Source: Nocardia spumae
GTDB lineage: Bacteria; Actinomycetota; Actinomycetes; Mycobacteriales; Mycobacteriaceae
NCBI RefSeq assembly: GCF_020733635.1
Contig: NZ_JAJFZL010000001.1
Span: 5,270,001 to 5,334,000 of the forward strand
DNA length: 64,000 nucleotides
Direction: 5' to 3'
Shown here one piece after another: positions 18,102 to 26,097 of the stretch. Each line of letters opens with the position of its first letter. The first letter of the stretch is position 1. The position numbers were made by a program, and so were the translations under genes. The notes beneath the pieces are model-generated. The model had not been told where the DNA came from and did not search any database. It saw only the letters and a list, made by a program, of their open reading frames with translations.

Positions 18102-19760
18102 TCAGTCCGCTATCGCGGACTCCTCGATGCCGAGCGCCCGGCCGACCACGTCCTCGGCCGCCGCCTGCACCTGTGCGAGGTGTTCGGGCCCTTCGAAGGA
18201 TTCGGCGTAGATCTTGTACTTGTCCTCCGTACCCGACGGGCGGGCGGCGAACCACGCGTTCTCGGTGGTGACCTTGACACCGCCCAGGGCCGCGCCGTTG
18301 CCGCGGGCCCGAGTCTGCACCGACAGCACGGATTCGCCCGCGACCTCGGTGGCGGTGATGTCGTCTGGTGTCAGCGCGGCCAAGCGCCGCTTCTGCTCGG
18401 CGCTCGCCGTGGCATCGATCCGCGCGTATGCGGGGCTACCGTAGCGTTTTTCGAGCTCGGCGTAGCGAGCCGACGGACTCTGCCCGGTGACCGCGGTGAT
18501 CTCGGCGGCCAGCAGAGCCAGCAGGATGCCGTCCTTGTCGGTGGTCCAGACGGTGCCGTCGTGTCGCAGGAAGGAGGCGCCGGCGCTCTCCTCACCGCCG
18601 AAGGCCAGTGACCCGCTGAACAATCCGGGGACGAACCATTTGAATCCGACCGGCACCTCGTGGGTCTGGCGTCCCAGCACTCCGACCACCCGATCGATCA
18701 TCGAGGAGGTGACCGCCGTCTTGCCGATCTTGGTCAGCGCATCCCAGCCCATCCGGTTGGCGACCAGGTATTCGATCGCCACCGCGAGGAAGTGGTTCGG
18801 ATTCATCAGTCCCGCATCGGGAGTGACGATGCCGTGCCGATCGGCGTCGGCGTCGTTACCGGTCGAGATGTCGTAATCGTCGCGGATCGCCACCAGCGAG
18901 GCCATCGCGTAACGCGAGGAGGGATCCATCCGGATCTTGCCGTCGCCGTCGAGCGTCATGAACCGCCAGGTCGGATCGACGAACGGATTCACCACCTCGA
19001 GTTCGAGGTCGTAGCGCTGGCCGATCTCCTCCCAGTAGTCGACGCTGGCACCGCCCATGGGATCTGCGCCCAGCCGGATCCCGGCGCCGCGAATCGCGTC
19101 CAGATTCAGGACATTCGGCAGATCGGCGATGTACTGGTCGAGGTAGTCGTAGCGCTGTACCCCGGTGGCCAGCGCATGCTGCAGGGTCGTGCGTTTGATC
19201 CCGGCCAGGCCGCCGCGCAGCAGTTCGTTGGCCCGTTCGGCGATCGCGTCGGTGGCGACCGTATCGGCGGGTCCACCGTGCGGCGGGTTGTATTTGAAAC
19301 CGCCGTCGCGCGGCGGATTGTGCGACGGGGTCACCACGATGCCGTCGGCCTGGTGCCGGGTTCCGCCGCGGTTGTGGCGCAGCACGGCGTGGCTCAGCGC
19401 CGGTGTCGGGGTGTAGCGGCCACGGCTGTCGATAACGGCCGTCACATCGTTGGCCGCCAGAACCTCCAGCGCCGTGGTCCACGCCGGTTCGGACAGGGCG
19501 TGGGTATCACGCGCCAGATAGACCGGGCCGGTGATGCCGCGGGTGGCCCGGTACTCCACGATCGCCTGGGTGATCGCGAGGATATGAGCCTCGTTGAACG
19601 CGCAATCCAGACTGGACCCACGGTGTCCGGAGGTGCCGAAAACGACCTGCTGCCCGGGTACGGACGGGTCGGGGATGCGGCTGTAGTACGCCGTCACCAA
19701 GTGCGGCAGATCCTCGAGATCGCTGGCCCGCGCCGGTCGTCCGGCACGATCGTGGGCCAT
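18102..19760 (-). CDS. pgm: Phosphoglucomutase (alpha-D-glucose phosphate-specific)
   Basis: The 552-residue protein matches alpha-phosphohexomutases of the Pgm type: VVFGTSGHRGSS near residue 41, the phosphoserine loop VVTPSHNPPRDGGFKYN near 145, the metal-binding GNDADADRHGIV near 309 and the C-terminal phosphate loop FAARPSGTEDKYKIYAESF. It interconverts glucose 1- and 6-phosphate in the cytoplasm, feeding glycogen, trehalose and cell-wall precursors. ATG 19760 follows GGGAGG by eight bases. Downstream is the MFS gene; upstream is the DUF190 gene, 88 bp away, on the same strand. Confidence 0.96.
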   Translation of the reverse strand: MAHDRAGRPARASDLEDLPHLVTAYYSRIPDPSVPGQQVVFGTSGHRGSSLDCAFNEAHILAITQAIVEYRATRGITGPVYLARDTHALSEPAWTTALEVLAANDVTAVIDSRGRYTPTPALSHAVLRHNRGGTRHQADGIVVTPSHNPPRDGGFKYNPPHGGPADTVATDAIAERANELLRGGLAGIKRTTLQHALATGVQRYDYLDQYIADLPNVLNLDAIRGAGIRLGADPMGGASVDYWEEIGQRYDLELEVVNPFVDPTWRFMTLDGDGKIRMDPSSRYAMASLVAIRDDYDISTGNDADADRHGIVTPDAGLMNPNHFLAVAIEYLVANRMGWDALTKIGKTAVTSSMIDRVVGVLGRQTHEVPVGFKWFVPGLFSGSLAFGGEESAGASFLRHDGTVWTTDKDGILLALLAAEITAVTGQSPSARYAELEKRYGSPAYARIDATASAEQKRRLAALTPDDITATEVAGESVLSVQTRARGNGAALGGVKVTTENAWFAARPSGTEDKYKIYAESFEGPEHLAQVQAAAEDVVGRALGIEESAIAD

Positions 19761-19848
19761 GCTCGGGCCTCCCTTCCTCATCGCCTGCGCCCGGCTGGTC
19801 ATCACAATCACCGCGACACCGCCACCCCAGCGCCCGGCGACGGTCGCG

Positions 19849-20250
19849 TCATCGCAGACCGCCGTCGGACTGCCACACCTGCACCGCGGACAGGGTCACC
19901 GTGCCGGATTCGAAAAGTTCTGCATTGGCCACCACGAAATCGCGGAGCAGTTGCGAGTCGTCGACGATCATGACCATCACCGGCAGGTTCTCGGCCAGAT
20001 CGAGCATACGGGTGGTGTGGATCCGGGACGTCACACCGTAGCCCTCCACACCGCGCCACACGCTGGCGCCGGCCAGACCGGCGTCGCGGGCGCGCCGCAC
20101 GATCTCGTGATAGCGGGGACGATGCTTGTAGTGGTCGTCCTCACCGAGCAGCACCGTCAAACGGGCGGCGGACCGCCAGCGCGGATCGGGCTGCCACGCA
20201 TCGGCTTCGGTGACGATCTGCATCGCGGTCTCGTCCGCTGCTTCGCTCAT
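19849..20250 (-). CDS. DUF190 domain protein (PII-like), without an adjacent crcB
   Basis: The 133-residue protein has the DUF190 core: ARLTVLLGEDDHYKHRPRYHEIVRRARDAGLAG is contained as its first half, followed by GASVWRGVEGYG and NLPVMVMIVDD. The fold is PII-like. In actinobacteria such genes commonly sit with paired crcB fluoride-channel genes next to pgm, as in M. tuberculosis. Here pgm and DUF190 are neighbours but no crcB frame is visible in the flanks. GGGGGCAGG precedes ATG 20250. A regulatory or binding role is likely; the ligand is unknown. Confidence 0.88.
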   Translation of the reverse strand: MSEAADETAMQIVTEADAWQPDPRWRSAARLTVLLGEDDHYKHRPRYHEIVRRARDAGLAGASVWRGVEGYGVTSRIHTTRMLDLAENLPVMVMIVDDSQLLRDFVVANAELFESGTVTLSAVQVWQSDGGLR

Positions 20251-20853
20251 CGCCTGCCCCCTGTCGTCGTGCCGTACCAGTTGTCCGTTCTGCCGCGCCG
20301 CGCGAATTCACCACCGTCTGCCCGGACATCCGAGCGCCACACCCGATCCGTGCAGTCTAGAACGTCGTCCGGGCGGGCGGACCAGCGGCCGCTTATGCTA
20401 CAGAGAGCTGACCAGACTATCGGATTCGCTTGCGACGAGCAAAAACTCGTGCGGTCAATCGTCGACGCCTCCGACGTCTCCCTCACCGCGGCACCGGATC
20501 GCGAACCCACCTGGTACACCTCCCTGCCGACCGAATGTGTGGAGCCATGCTAACTGTCAGCGATCGAAATGCGGTCGGCATCCGGCGTCCCGATCGCCCA
20601 TTTCGGCCCGAAGTCGGCTCCGACCGGGGCGGGTGCGCGTCACGGATTGCGCTGGCCGGGCCGGGCCGCCACCTGCACTCACCGCGGATCCCCACCCACT
20701 GTCATGCGCCGAGGCGACCGGTGCGGACTCGTCACCCACTGCTAGCCAACCATTTGCCCACAGACCCCACCATGTCATCGCCCCTGCGGAGTCCGCCCTA
20801 GAGGCACCGTACGCGACATCGGGCGCGGTCGACGCCACCGGAGTCGATACGAC
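20251..20853. other. Gene-free stretch between DUF190 and the efflux pump
   Basis: About 600 bp with only short frames of biased arginine/proline-rich composition and no start-associated ribosome sites that I trust. The left end should contain the DUF190 promoter. No crcB remnant, RNA gene or repeat was recognised. Confidence 0.55.
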
Positions 20854-20883
20854 CGTGCCCCGGACCGGCGGGTCCGGGGCACG
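20854..20883 (-). terminator. 13-bp perfect hairpin after the efflux gene
   Basis: CGTGCCCCGGACC at 20854-20866 pairs exactly with 20871-20883 across a 4-nt loop, 55 bp past the stop of the DHA2 transporter gene. No T-tract. Confidence 0.65.
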
Positions 20884-20937
20884 TATGCCGTATTCAGCCG
20901 CTACGCAGGGCGATTCACCCTGCCGGCGGCACCGCTG

Positions 20938-22452
20938 TCAGTGCGCCAGCACCGGTTCGCCTTCGGCGGGGGCCGGTGCGGTGCTGGGCATCAGCACCGC
21001 CGCGGCGACCGCGCCGACCACGAAAATCGCTGCGGCCCACCAGAAACTGGTGGTGTAGCTCTTGATCAGCGATTCGGCGACCGCAAGCTGGGTGGGCTGC
21101 CGACCCGACAGGTAGTCCGCCGCGGCCGAGGAGGCGATGGTGCTCAGCAGTGCGGTGCCGATCGAGCCACCGACCTGCTGGCTGGTGTTGACCATGGCCG
21201 AGGCGACACCGGCGTCGTCGTGGTTCACACCGGCGGTCGATCCCTGGAACGCGGTCGACATCGCGCCACCGAGACCCAGCCCCAGCAGGATCAGGGCCGG
21301 CAGGATGTGGCTGGCGTAGCCGGTGTCGAGGCCGATCCGGGTCAGCCAGGCCATACCGGCCGCGGCCACCAGGAATCCGGCGGCGACGGTGATCTTCGGC
21401 CCGATCTTCGGCAGCAGCAGCGACGGCACCGTGGTCGAGGACGCGATCATGGCCGCGATCATCGGCAGGAAGGCCACACCGGTCATGATCGGCGAGTACT
21501 TCAGCGTCAGCTGCATGTAGTAGGTCAGGAACAGGAAGATCGCGAACATCCCGATACCCATGACGAAGACCGTCATATAGGAACCGGCCCGAGTGCGGTC
21601 CAGGACGATGCGCAGCGGCAGCAGCGGGTGTTCCACGCGGGTCTGCAGCCACGCGAACACGCCCAGCAGCACGACGCCGCCGATCAGGAAGGTCAGGGTC
21701 AGACCGTTGGTCCAGCCGTGCGATTCCGCGTGCGAGAAGCCGTAGACGATGCCGAACAGGGCGGCACTGACGGTGACCGTGCCCGGGATGTCGAGCTTGG
21801 GACGGTGTTCGGCGGTGTGCTTGGCCAGCAGCAGCACGGCACCGACCAGGGCGACGGCGGCGAAGATCAGGTTGACGTACATCACCCAGCGCCACGAGGC
21901 CCATTCGGTGAGCGCGCCACCGAGCAGCAGGCCCAGCGCGCCACCGGTACCCGCGACGGCACCGAAGATGCCGAAGGCCTTGGCCCGCTCCGAAGGTTCG
22001 GTGAAGGTCACAGTCAGCAGTGACAGCGCCGCGGGGGCGAGCAGTGCGCCGAAGACACCCTGGGCGACACGAGCCACCACCAGCATCTCGAATCCGTTGG
22101 CCGCGCCACCCACCGCGGAGGCGACGGCGAAGCCGATCAGGCCGATGATGAAGGTGGTGCGCCTGCCGAACAGGTCACTGAGCCGCCCGCCGAGCAGCAG
22201 CAGACTGCCGAACGCGAGCGCGTAGCCGGTGACCACCCACTGGCGGTCGCCGTTGGAGAAGCCCAGATCCAACTGGGCCTCGGGAAGCGCGATGTTCACC
22301 ACGGTCGCGTCCAGCACGACCATCAATTGGGCGACGCCCAGTACGGCGAGCACCCACCAGCGCATGGCATGCGAGCCACGGCGGCCCGCGTCGGCCGAAC
22401 GCCTCGACGGCTGGTTCGACCGCTGTGTGTCGAGATCGATCGCGGAAGTCAT
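20938..22452 (-). CDS. MFS drug exporter, DHA2 (14-helix, EmrB/QacA) family
   Basis: The 504-residue protein shows the DHA2 helix-1 signature LDATVVNIALPEAQLDLGFS, then QWVVTGYALAFGSLLLLGGR, RLSDLFGRRTTFI (loop 2-3 motif) and a long helix-5 motif C region GTGGALGLLLGGAL. Fourteen membrane segments are expected; it should export drugs or lipophilic compounds by proton antiport. ATG 22452. It is divergent from a TetR gene; two CGGAG-N7-CTCCG sites lie between them, implying repression relieved by the pump's substrates. A hairpin ends the transcript. Confidence 0.93.
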   Translation of the reverse strand: MTSAIDLDTQRSNQPSRRSADAGRRGSHAMRWWVLAVLGVAQLMVVLDATVVNIALPEAQLDLGFSNGDRQWVVTGYALAFGSLLLLGGRLSDLFGRRTTFIIGLIGFAVASAVGGAANGFEMLVVARVAQGVFGALLAPAALSLLTVTFTEPSERAKAFGIFGAVAGTGGALGLLLGGALTEWASWRWVMYVNLIFAAVALVGAVLLLAKHTAEHRPKLDIPGTVTVSAALFGIVYGFSHAESHGWTNGLTLTFLIGGVVLLGVFAWLQTRVEHPLLPLRIVLDRTRAGSYMTVFVMGIGMFAIFLFLTYYMQLTLKYSPIMTGVAFLPMIAAMIASSTTVPSLLLPKIGPKITVAAGFLVAAAGMAWLTRIGLDTGYASHILPALILLGLGLGGAMSTAFQGSTAGVNHDDAGVASAMVNTSQQVGGSIGTALLSTIASSAAADYLSGRQPTQLAVAESLIKSYTTSFWWAAAIFVVGAVAAAVLMPSTAPAPAEGEPVLAH

Positions 22453-22491
22453 GGGTCCCCTAGTTCTGCGATGGATGAGTGGTGGATTAAG

Positions 22492-22508
22492 CGGAGGGCG
22501 AGCCTCCG
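22492..22508. promoter_or_regulatory. TetR operator candidate, pump-proximal
   Basis: CGGAGGGCGAGCCTCCG forms CGGAG-N7-CTCCG, with AA/TT flanks. It is 40 bp upstream of the DHA2 start and matches the second site in spacing and arms. Confidence 0.6.
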
Positions 22509-22533
22509 TTTGAAAGGAAAGCTATCACGATAA

Positions 22534-22550
22534 CGGAGAGAGCGCCTCCG
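22534..22550. promoter_or_regulatory. TetR operator candidate, TetR-proximal
   Basis: CGGAGAGAGCGCCTCCG has the same CGGAG-N7-CTCCG layout. It is 42 bp centre-to-centre from the first site (about four turns) and overlaps where the -35 of the tetR promoter should lie. Confidence 0.6.
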
Positions 22551-22568
22551 GTTAATCCCGAAACTTGG

Positions 22569-22574
22569 TAATAT
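22569..22574 (+). promoter_or_regulatory. -10 element (TAATAT) of the TetR gene; leaderless transcript likely
   Basis: TAATAT ends six bases before the GTG start codon at 22581, so transcription would begin at or next to the start codon. There is no good ribosome site, which agrees with a leaderless mRNA, common in actinobacteria. Confidence 0.5.
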
Positions 22575-22580
22575 CGGGGT

Positions 22581-23255
22581 GTGAATCACGCCACGGCCGC
22601 TCCCGCTCCCCGGCGCCTGCGCGCCGATGCCGCCCGCAACCACGCGCGGATCCTCAGAGCGGCCAGAGATCTGTTCGCCGAGCGCGGCCTCGAGGTCACA
22701 CTCGACGATGTGGCCGAAGCGGCCGGCGTCGGCGTGGGCACGGTCTATCGGCGCTTCGCGAACAAACAGGAACTGATCGGCGAGGTCTTCGACCAGACCG
22801 TCACCGATATGGCCGAGGCCACCGAGGCCGCCTTCGCCGATCCCGATACCTGGCACGGGCTCACGCGGCTGTTCGAGTGGTCCTGCGAACACATGGCCAA
22901 CAACCGGGGCTTCGGCGAAGTGATGCTCGAACTACCCGACGCGATGGAGCGCTTCGTCTCGGTGCGCGAACGGATCAAGCCGATGGTGACGCGATTGATC
23001 GACAAGGCCGTCACCGAGGGCGTGCTGCGCCCCGGCATCGCCGCCTCGGACTTCTTCGCGATGATCAACATGGTCGAGGGGATCGCGAGCTTCGCCAAAC
23101 CGGTGAATCCCGAGGTCTGGCGGCGCTACATGGGGATAATCCTGGACGGCGTGCGCGGCGACGACATCCCTCGGCAGCCGCTGACGGTCCCGCCTCTGAA
23201 CGACGCCGACGTAGACCACGCGAAGGAAGCGGTATTCGCGTGCCGCAGAAGGTAA
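22581..23255 (+). CDS. TetR/AcrR-family transcriptional regulator of the efflux pump
   Basis: The 224-residue protein has the TetR N-terminal domain: RILRAARDLFAERGLEVTLD, then DVAEAAGVGVGTVYRRFANK. The C-terminal half is a helical ligand-binding domain (LTRLFEWSCEHMANNRGFGE). It is divergent from the DHA2 exporter and flanked by two matching palindromes, so it very likely represses the pump and itself. The GTG at 22581 sits right after a TAATAT -10 box. Inducing ligand unknown. Confidence 0.93.
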   Translation: MNHATAAPAPRRLRADAARNHARILRAARDLFAERGLEVTLDDVAEAAGVGVGTVYRRFANKQELIGEVFDQTVTDMAEATEAAFADPDTWHGLTRLFEWSCEHMANNRGFGEVMLELPDAMERFVSVRERIKPMVTRLIDKAVTEGVLRPGIAASDFFAMINMVEGIASFAKPVNPEVWRRYMGIILDGVRGDDIPRQPLTVPPLNDADVDHAKEAVFACRRR

Positions 23256-23407
23256 TTCGCCGATAGCCAACGCGCACCCGTCAACGCTACCGACCGAGCC
23301 GCCCGCGGCGTAAGCACCGCGCCACCATCGATACACGTGTGATCGGACACGTTCACACCACAACGAGGGCTGGCGCACAGTGCCGTGCGTCCTCTAAAGT
23401 TGGACGC

Positions 23408-24706
23408 ATGACCAATTCGTGGGTGAATTGGGCCGGCGATCAACGGTGCGCGCCGGCCACCTTCGCCGCCCCGCGCACGCGCGACGACATCACCGACCTG
23501 CTCGCGCGTGCCGAGGCCGACGATCGGACCGTCCGGGTGGCGGGGGCCGGGCATTCGTTCACCGACACCGTGCTCACCGACGGCACACTGCTGCAACTCT
23601 CGCAGCTCGACCGGATCCTGCAGGTCGATCGCACCGCCGGAACGGCACGGGTGGAGGCCGGAGCCACCCTCAACGCGCTGAGCACCGCCCTGCACCCCCT
23701 CGGCCTGGCCTTTCCCAACCTCGGCGATATCGACGTGCAGTCCATCGCGGGCGCCACCGCCACCGGTACGCACGGCACCGGCGCGACCCTGCAGAACATC
23801 TCCGCTGCCCTGCGCTCGGTGGAGCTCATGCTCGCCGACGGCACCATCGTCGAACTCGACGAGACCAGCGACCCCGACGGGTGGCGCGCGGCGCGGGTGA
23901 ATCTGGGCGCCCTCGGCATCGTCACGGCCGTCACCCTGCAGCTGGTGCCCTCGTTCGTCCTGGAGGGAATCGAACGCCCGGTTCCGGTCGACGAGGTACT
24001 CGCCGATCTCGACGAATTCGTCGACGGCAACGAACATTTCGAGTTCTACCTCTTCGCCCACAGCCCCCTGGCGATGACCAAGCGCAACAACCGGGTGGAC
24101 CTTCCGGAACAGCCGCGCGCCAAGGCCGTCGACTGGTTCGCCGACATCCTCATGAGTAATCACGTCTTCGACGCGCTGTGCCGGCTCGCGCGGCGGCAGC
24201 CGAATCTGATCCCGTGGATTCACCGGGGCGCGGCCTACGCGGGCAGCTATCGCCGTCAGGTCGATCGCTCGTACCGAGTCTTCGCCTCCCCCAGGCTGAT
24301 TCGGTTCACCGAGATGGAATACGCCATCCCACGCGAATACGCCGTGGACGCCATCCGCGAGATCCAGTCGATCGGGCGGCGATTCGATTCGCCCATGCCC
24401 ACCGAGGTGCGCTTCGTCGCGCCCGACGACGCATTCCTGTCCCCGGCCGGCGGCCGCGACACCTGCTACATCGCCGTGCACCAATACCGCGGCATGGACT
24501 ACGAACCGTACTTCCGCGCGTGCGAGGCGGTTTTCGATCGCTACCACGGTCGCCCGCACTGGGGCAAGCGGCACTTCCAGACCGCGGACACCCTGCGCGG
24601 ACGCTACCCCGACTGGGATCGCTTCCAGGAAGTGCGTCGGCGGCTGGACCCCAAGGGCCGGTTCACCAACGCCTATGTCGAACGGGTACTCGGGCCGCCG
24701 GCCTGA
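23408..24706 (+). CDS. FAD-linked L-gulono-/D-arabinono-1,4-lactone oxidase family protein
   Basis: The 432-residue protein has the FAD PCMH domain (VRVAGAGHSFTDTVLTDGTL near residue 47, then GATATGTHGTGATL near 118) and the ALO C-terminal domain ending with the family motif HWGK in GRPHWGKRHF. In lactone oxidases the His of GAGHS can bind FAD covalently. The reaction would oxidise an aldonolactone, related to ascorbate or erythorbate-type chemistry. M. tuberculosis has a homologous enzyme. ATG 23408 lies seven bases after TAAAGT (23395-23400), so the mRNA may be leaderless. It is convergent with the Asp23 operon and stands alone. Confidence 0.9.
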   Translation: MTNSWVNWAGDQRCAPATFAAPRTRDDITDLLARAEADDRTVRVAGAGHSFTDTVLTDGTLLQLSQLDRILQVDRTAGTARVEAGATLNALSTALHPLGLAFPNLGDIDVQSIAGATATGTHGTGATLQNISAALRSVELMLADGTIVELDETSDPDGWRAARVNLGALGIVTAVTLQLVPSFVLEGIERPVPVDEVLADLDEFVDGNEHFEFYLFAHSPLAMTKRNNRVDLPEQPRAKAVDWFADILMSNHVFDALCRLARRQPNLIPWIHRGAAYAGSYRRQVDRSYRVFASPRLIRFTEMEYAIPREYAVDAIREIQSIGRRFDSPMPTEVRFVAPDDAFLSPAGGRDTCYIAVHQYRGMDYEPYFRACEAVFDRYHGRPHWGKRHFQTADTLRGRYPDWDRFQEVRRRLDPKGRFTNAYVERVLGPPA

Positions 24707-24742
24707 CGGCCTCGCACCGACCGTAAGTCATTGCCGGCGAGA

Positions 24743-25321
24743 CTATTTCGCGCGCAGCGTGCGGCCACGATCGGCCAAGCGCAATTCCAGCGATACCGGC
24801 ACGGCGTCGACCTGCAGGGCCCGCGCCAGTCTGCTCGCCGCGTCGTCGAGAATCCGGCCGCGCACGACGGTGAGGTCCGCATCGGGATCCGCGGTCACGA
24901 CCAGATGCAGTTTCGGCGTCCGGGCCGGACCCGACACACTGGCCCGCGCGGAACGCACGCCGTCGTAGGACTCGACATCGGCCACGACCGCGGCGGCGAC
25001 CGTACTCGAATCCAGCATCGTCTCACCGGCATTGCTGACGGTGCCGATATGCCAGCGCATCCGGCTCGGCAACCGGGCGAACTGCGCCGCCAGCCAGCGC
25101 AGCGCGGCCAGCGCGACGATCACCGCCGCCACCACCACCACCACGAACACCCACGAGGGCGGTTCGGCCGTACCCGGCACCAGCGGTGTATCGCGATCCA
25201 CCCAGCTCAACTCGCCCGCGTAGGCCGCGATGGCGTACGCGCCGACGAGTATCGCCACCAACCCGAACACAGCCAGCAGCAGTCGATTCAATCGAGCCGG
25301 GCGATTGGCCGACCTACTCAC
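24743..25321 (-). CDS. AmaP-like membrane anchor of the Asp23/Gls24 system
   Basis: The 192-residue protein has two membrane helices: NRLLLAVFGLVAILVGAYAI (near residues 12-31) and WVFVVVVVAAVIVALAAL (near 57-74). A cytoplasmic C-terminal domain resembling AmaP/Asp23 follows (DGVRSARASVSGPARTPKLH, ADPDADLTVVRGRI). In Staphylococcus AmaP anchors Asp23 to the membrane. It is the last gene of the operon. GTG 25321 overlaps the stop of the third tandem peptide ORF (GTGA), with AGGAGG just upstream, so its translation is coupled to those peptides. Confidence 0.8.
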   Translation of the reverse strand: MSRSANRPARLNRLLLAVFGLVAILVGAYAIAAYAGELSWVDRDTPLVPGTAEPPSWVFVVVVVAAVIVALAALRWLAAQFARLPSRMRWHIGTVSNAGETMLDSSTVAAAVVADVESYDGVRSARASVSGPARTPKLHLVVTADPDADLTVVRGRILDDAASRLARALQVDAVPVSLELRLADRGRTLRAK

Positions 25322-25392
25322 GACACCTCCTGTGTCCTGCGGGACACCCGCACCCGGTCGGCATCGCGAGCAGCTGCGCACGTGTCACTCAC
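25318..25392 (-). CDS. Tandem peptide ORF, copy C (24 residues)
   Basis: GTG 25392 to TGA 25318-25320. The peptide starts MSDTCAAARDADRVRV and ends SRRTQEVS. It differs from copies A and B at three residues near the C-terminus. Its stop overlaps the AmaP-like start (GTGA), and AGGAGG lies within its last codons to serve that start. The family is unknown. Whether the peptide is stable or only a translational relay cannot be seen. Confidence 0.5.
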   Translation of the reverse strand: MSDTCAAARDADRVRVSRRTQEVS

Positions 25393-25531
25393 GATGCCTC
25401 CTGTACCTTGCGGGACACCCGCACCCGGTCGGCATCGCGAGCAGCTGCGCAAGTGTCACTCACGATGCCTCCTGTACCTTGCGGGACACCCGCACCCGGT
25501 CGGCATCGCGAGCAGCTGCGCACGTGTCACT
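25319..25531 (-). repeat. Three tandem 71-bp direct repeats inside the Asp23 operon
   Basis: Units at 25319-25389, 25390-25460 and 25461-25531, with the first 13 bases of a fourth at 25532-25544. The two right-hand units differ by one base. The left unit differs from them mainly in its last 20 bases. On the coding (minus) strand each unit contains a Shine-Dalgarno sequence (AGGAGG), a GTG start and a complete short frame. 71 is not a multiple of 3, so the frame shifts at every copy. Confidence 0.97.
25389..25463 (-). CDS. Tandem peptide ORF, copy B (24 residues)
   Basis: GTG 25463 to TGA 25389-25391. The peptide is identical to copy A (MSDTCAAARDADRVRV then SRKVQEAS); the one base difference (ACT for ACG, Thr4) is silent. 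AGGAGG-CATC precedes the start, inside copy A. The stop overlaps the start of copy C as GTGA. One cysteine, strongly charged, no membrane segment. Confidence 0.5.
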   Translation of the reverse strand: MSDTCAAARDADRVRVSRKVQEAS

Positions 25532-25534
25532 CAC
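25460..25534 (-). CDS. Tandem peptide ORF, copy A (24 residues)
   Basis: GTG 25534 to TGA 25460-25462. The start overlaps the stop of the preceding membrane-protein gene as GTGA, with AGGAGG in that gene's last codons. The peptide reads MSDTCAAARDADRVRV then SRKVQEAS. The preceding protein also ends in QEEAS, so the shared end (GAGGCATCGTGA) is the likely seed of the duplication. Confidence 0.5.
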   Translation of the reverse strand: MSDTCAAARDADRVRVSRKVQEAS

Positions 25535-26097
25535 GATGCCTCCTCCTGCGATGGTGACGACGGTTCGGGCTGCTGTCTACTCGTCCGCAGCCGGACACTC
25601 ACCGGCGGTGCGGATTGCGGGGCGATCCGGGACAGCCGATCGGAGACCGCGGCCTCGACGGTCTGCTCCAGATCCGCGTGGTCGGGATGCGCGGCGCGGC
25701 CCTGCACACGAATATGCTTGCGCGTCCGGCGAACCCGGGCAGCCTCCAGACCGGCGACCGAGGCAGCCGCATCATCGAGCGCGCCGTCGAGGCTGCGTCG
25801 CATGATCCCGGCATCCATCCCCTCGTCCGCCTCCAGTGCCACCACGACCCGGCGGCCGGGAATCACGGCCGCCACCAGCAACACCACACCGACCACCGCC
25901 ACCCCGATGCCGACGCCCAGCACCCACGCGCTGTGCCAGGTGGTGTCGTGCAATCGGGTGGCGACGGTGTCGTACGGCACCAATTCGTCACTGTGAGCGA
26001 GGTTCTGGATCAGCGACACCGCCACCACGATCGCGACGCCCAGCAGCACGACCGCCACCACCACGGCGGGCACGATCCGGCGCGGCCGCCGATTCAC
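25531..26097 (-). CDS. Two-helix membrane protein of the Asp23 operon (DUF6286-like)
   Basis: The 188-residue protein has helix 1 near residues 7-30 (IVPAVVVAVVLLGVAIVVAV), helix 2 near 56-82 (AWVLGVGIGVAVVGVVLLV) and a soluble C-terminal domain (VVVALEADEGMDAGIMRRSL, HIRVQGRAAHPDHADLEQ). It looks like the DUF6286-type partner seen in actinobacterial Asp23 clusters; I am confident of the layout, less of the family number. GTG 26097 overlaps the upstream stop (GTGA), with GAGGAG upstream. Its own stop overlaps the first tandem peptide. It probably helps hold Asp23-type proteins at the membrane. Confidence 0.75.
   Translation of the reverse strand: MNRRPRRIVPAVVVAVVLLGVAIVVAVSLIQNLAHSDELVPYDTVATRLHDTTWHSAWVLGVGIGVAVVGVVLLVAAVIPGRRVVVALEADEGMDAGIMRRSLDGALDDAAASVAGLEAARVRRTRKHIRVQGRAAHPDHADLEQTVEAAVSDRLSRIAPQSAPPVSVRLRTSRQQPEPSSPSQEEAS

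Noticed and set aside
20251..20853. Missing crcB genes hidden in the gap beside DUF190
   Set aside because: No frame there has the hydrophobic pattern of a four-helix CrcB protein on either strand.
25319..25544. Direct repeats as a CRISPR array
   Set aside because: The 71-bp units are contiguous with no variable spacers, no cas genes are near, and the units lie inside an operon with overlapping starts and stops.
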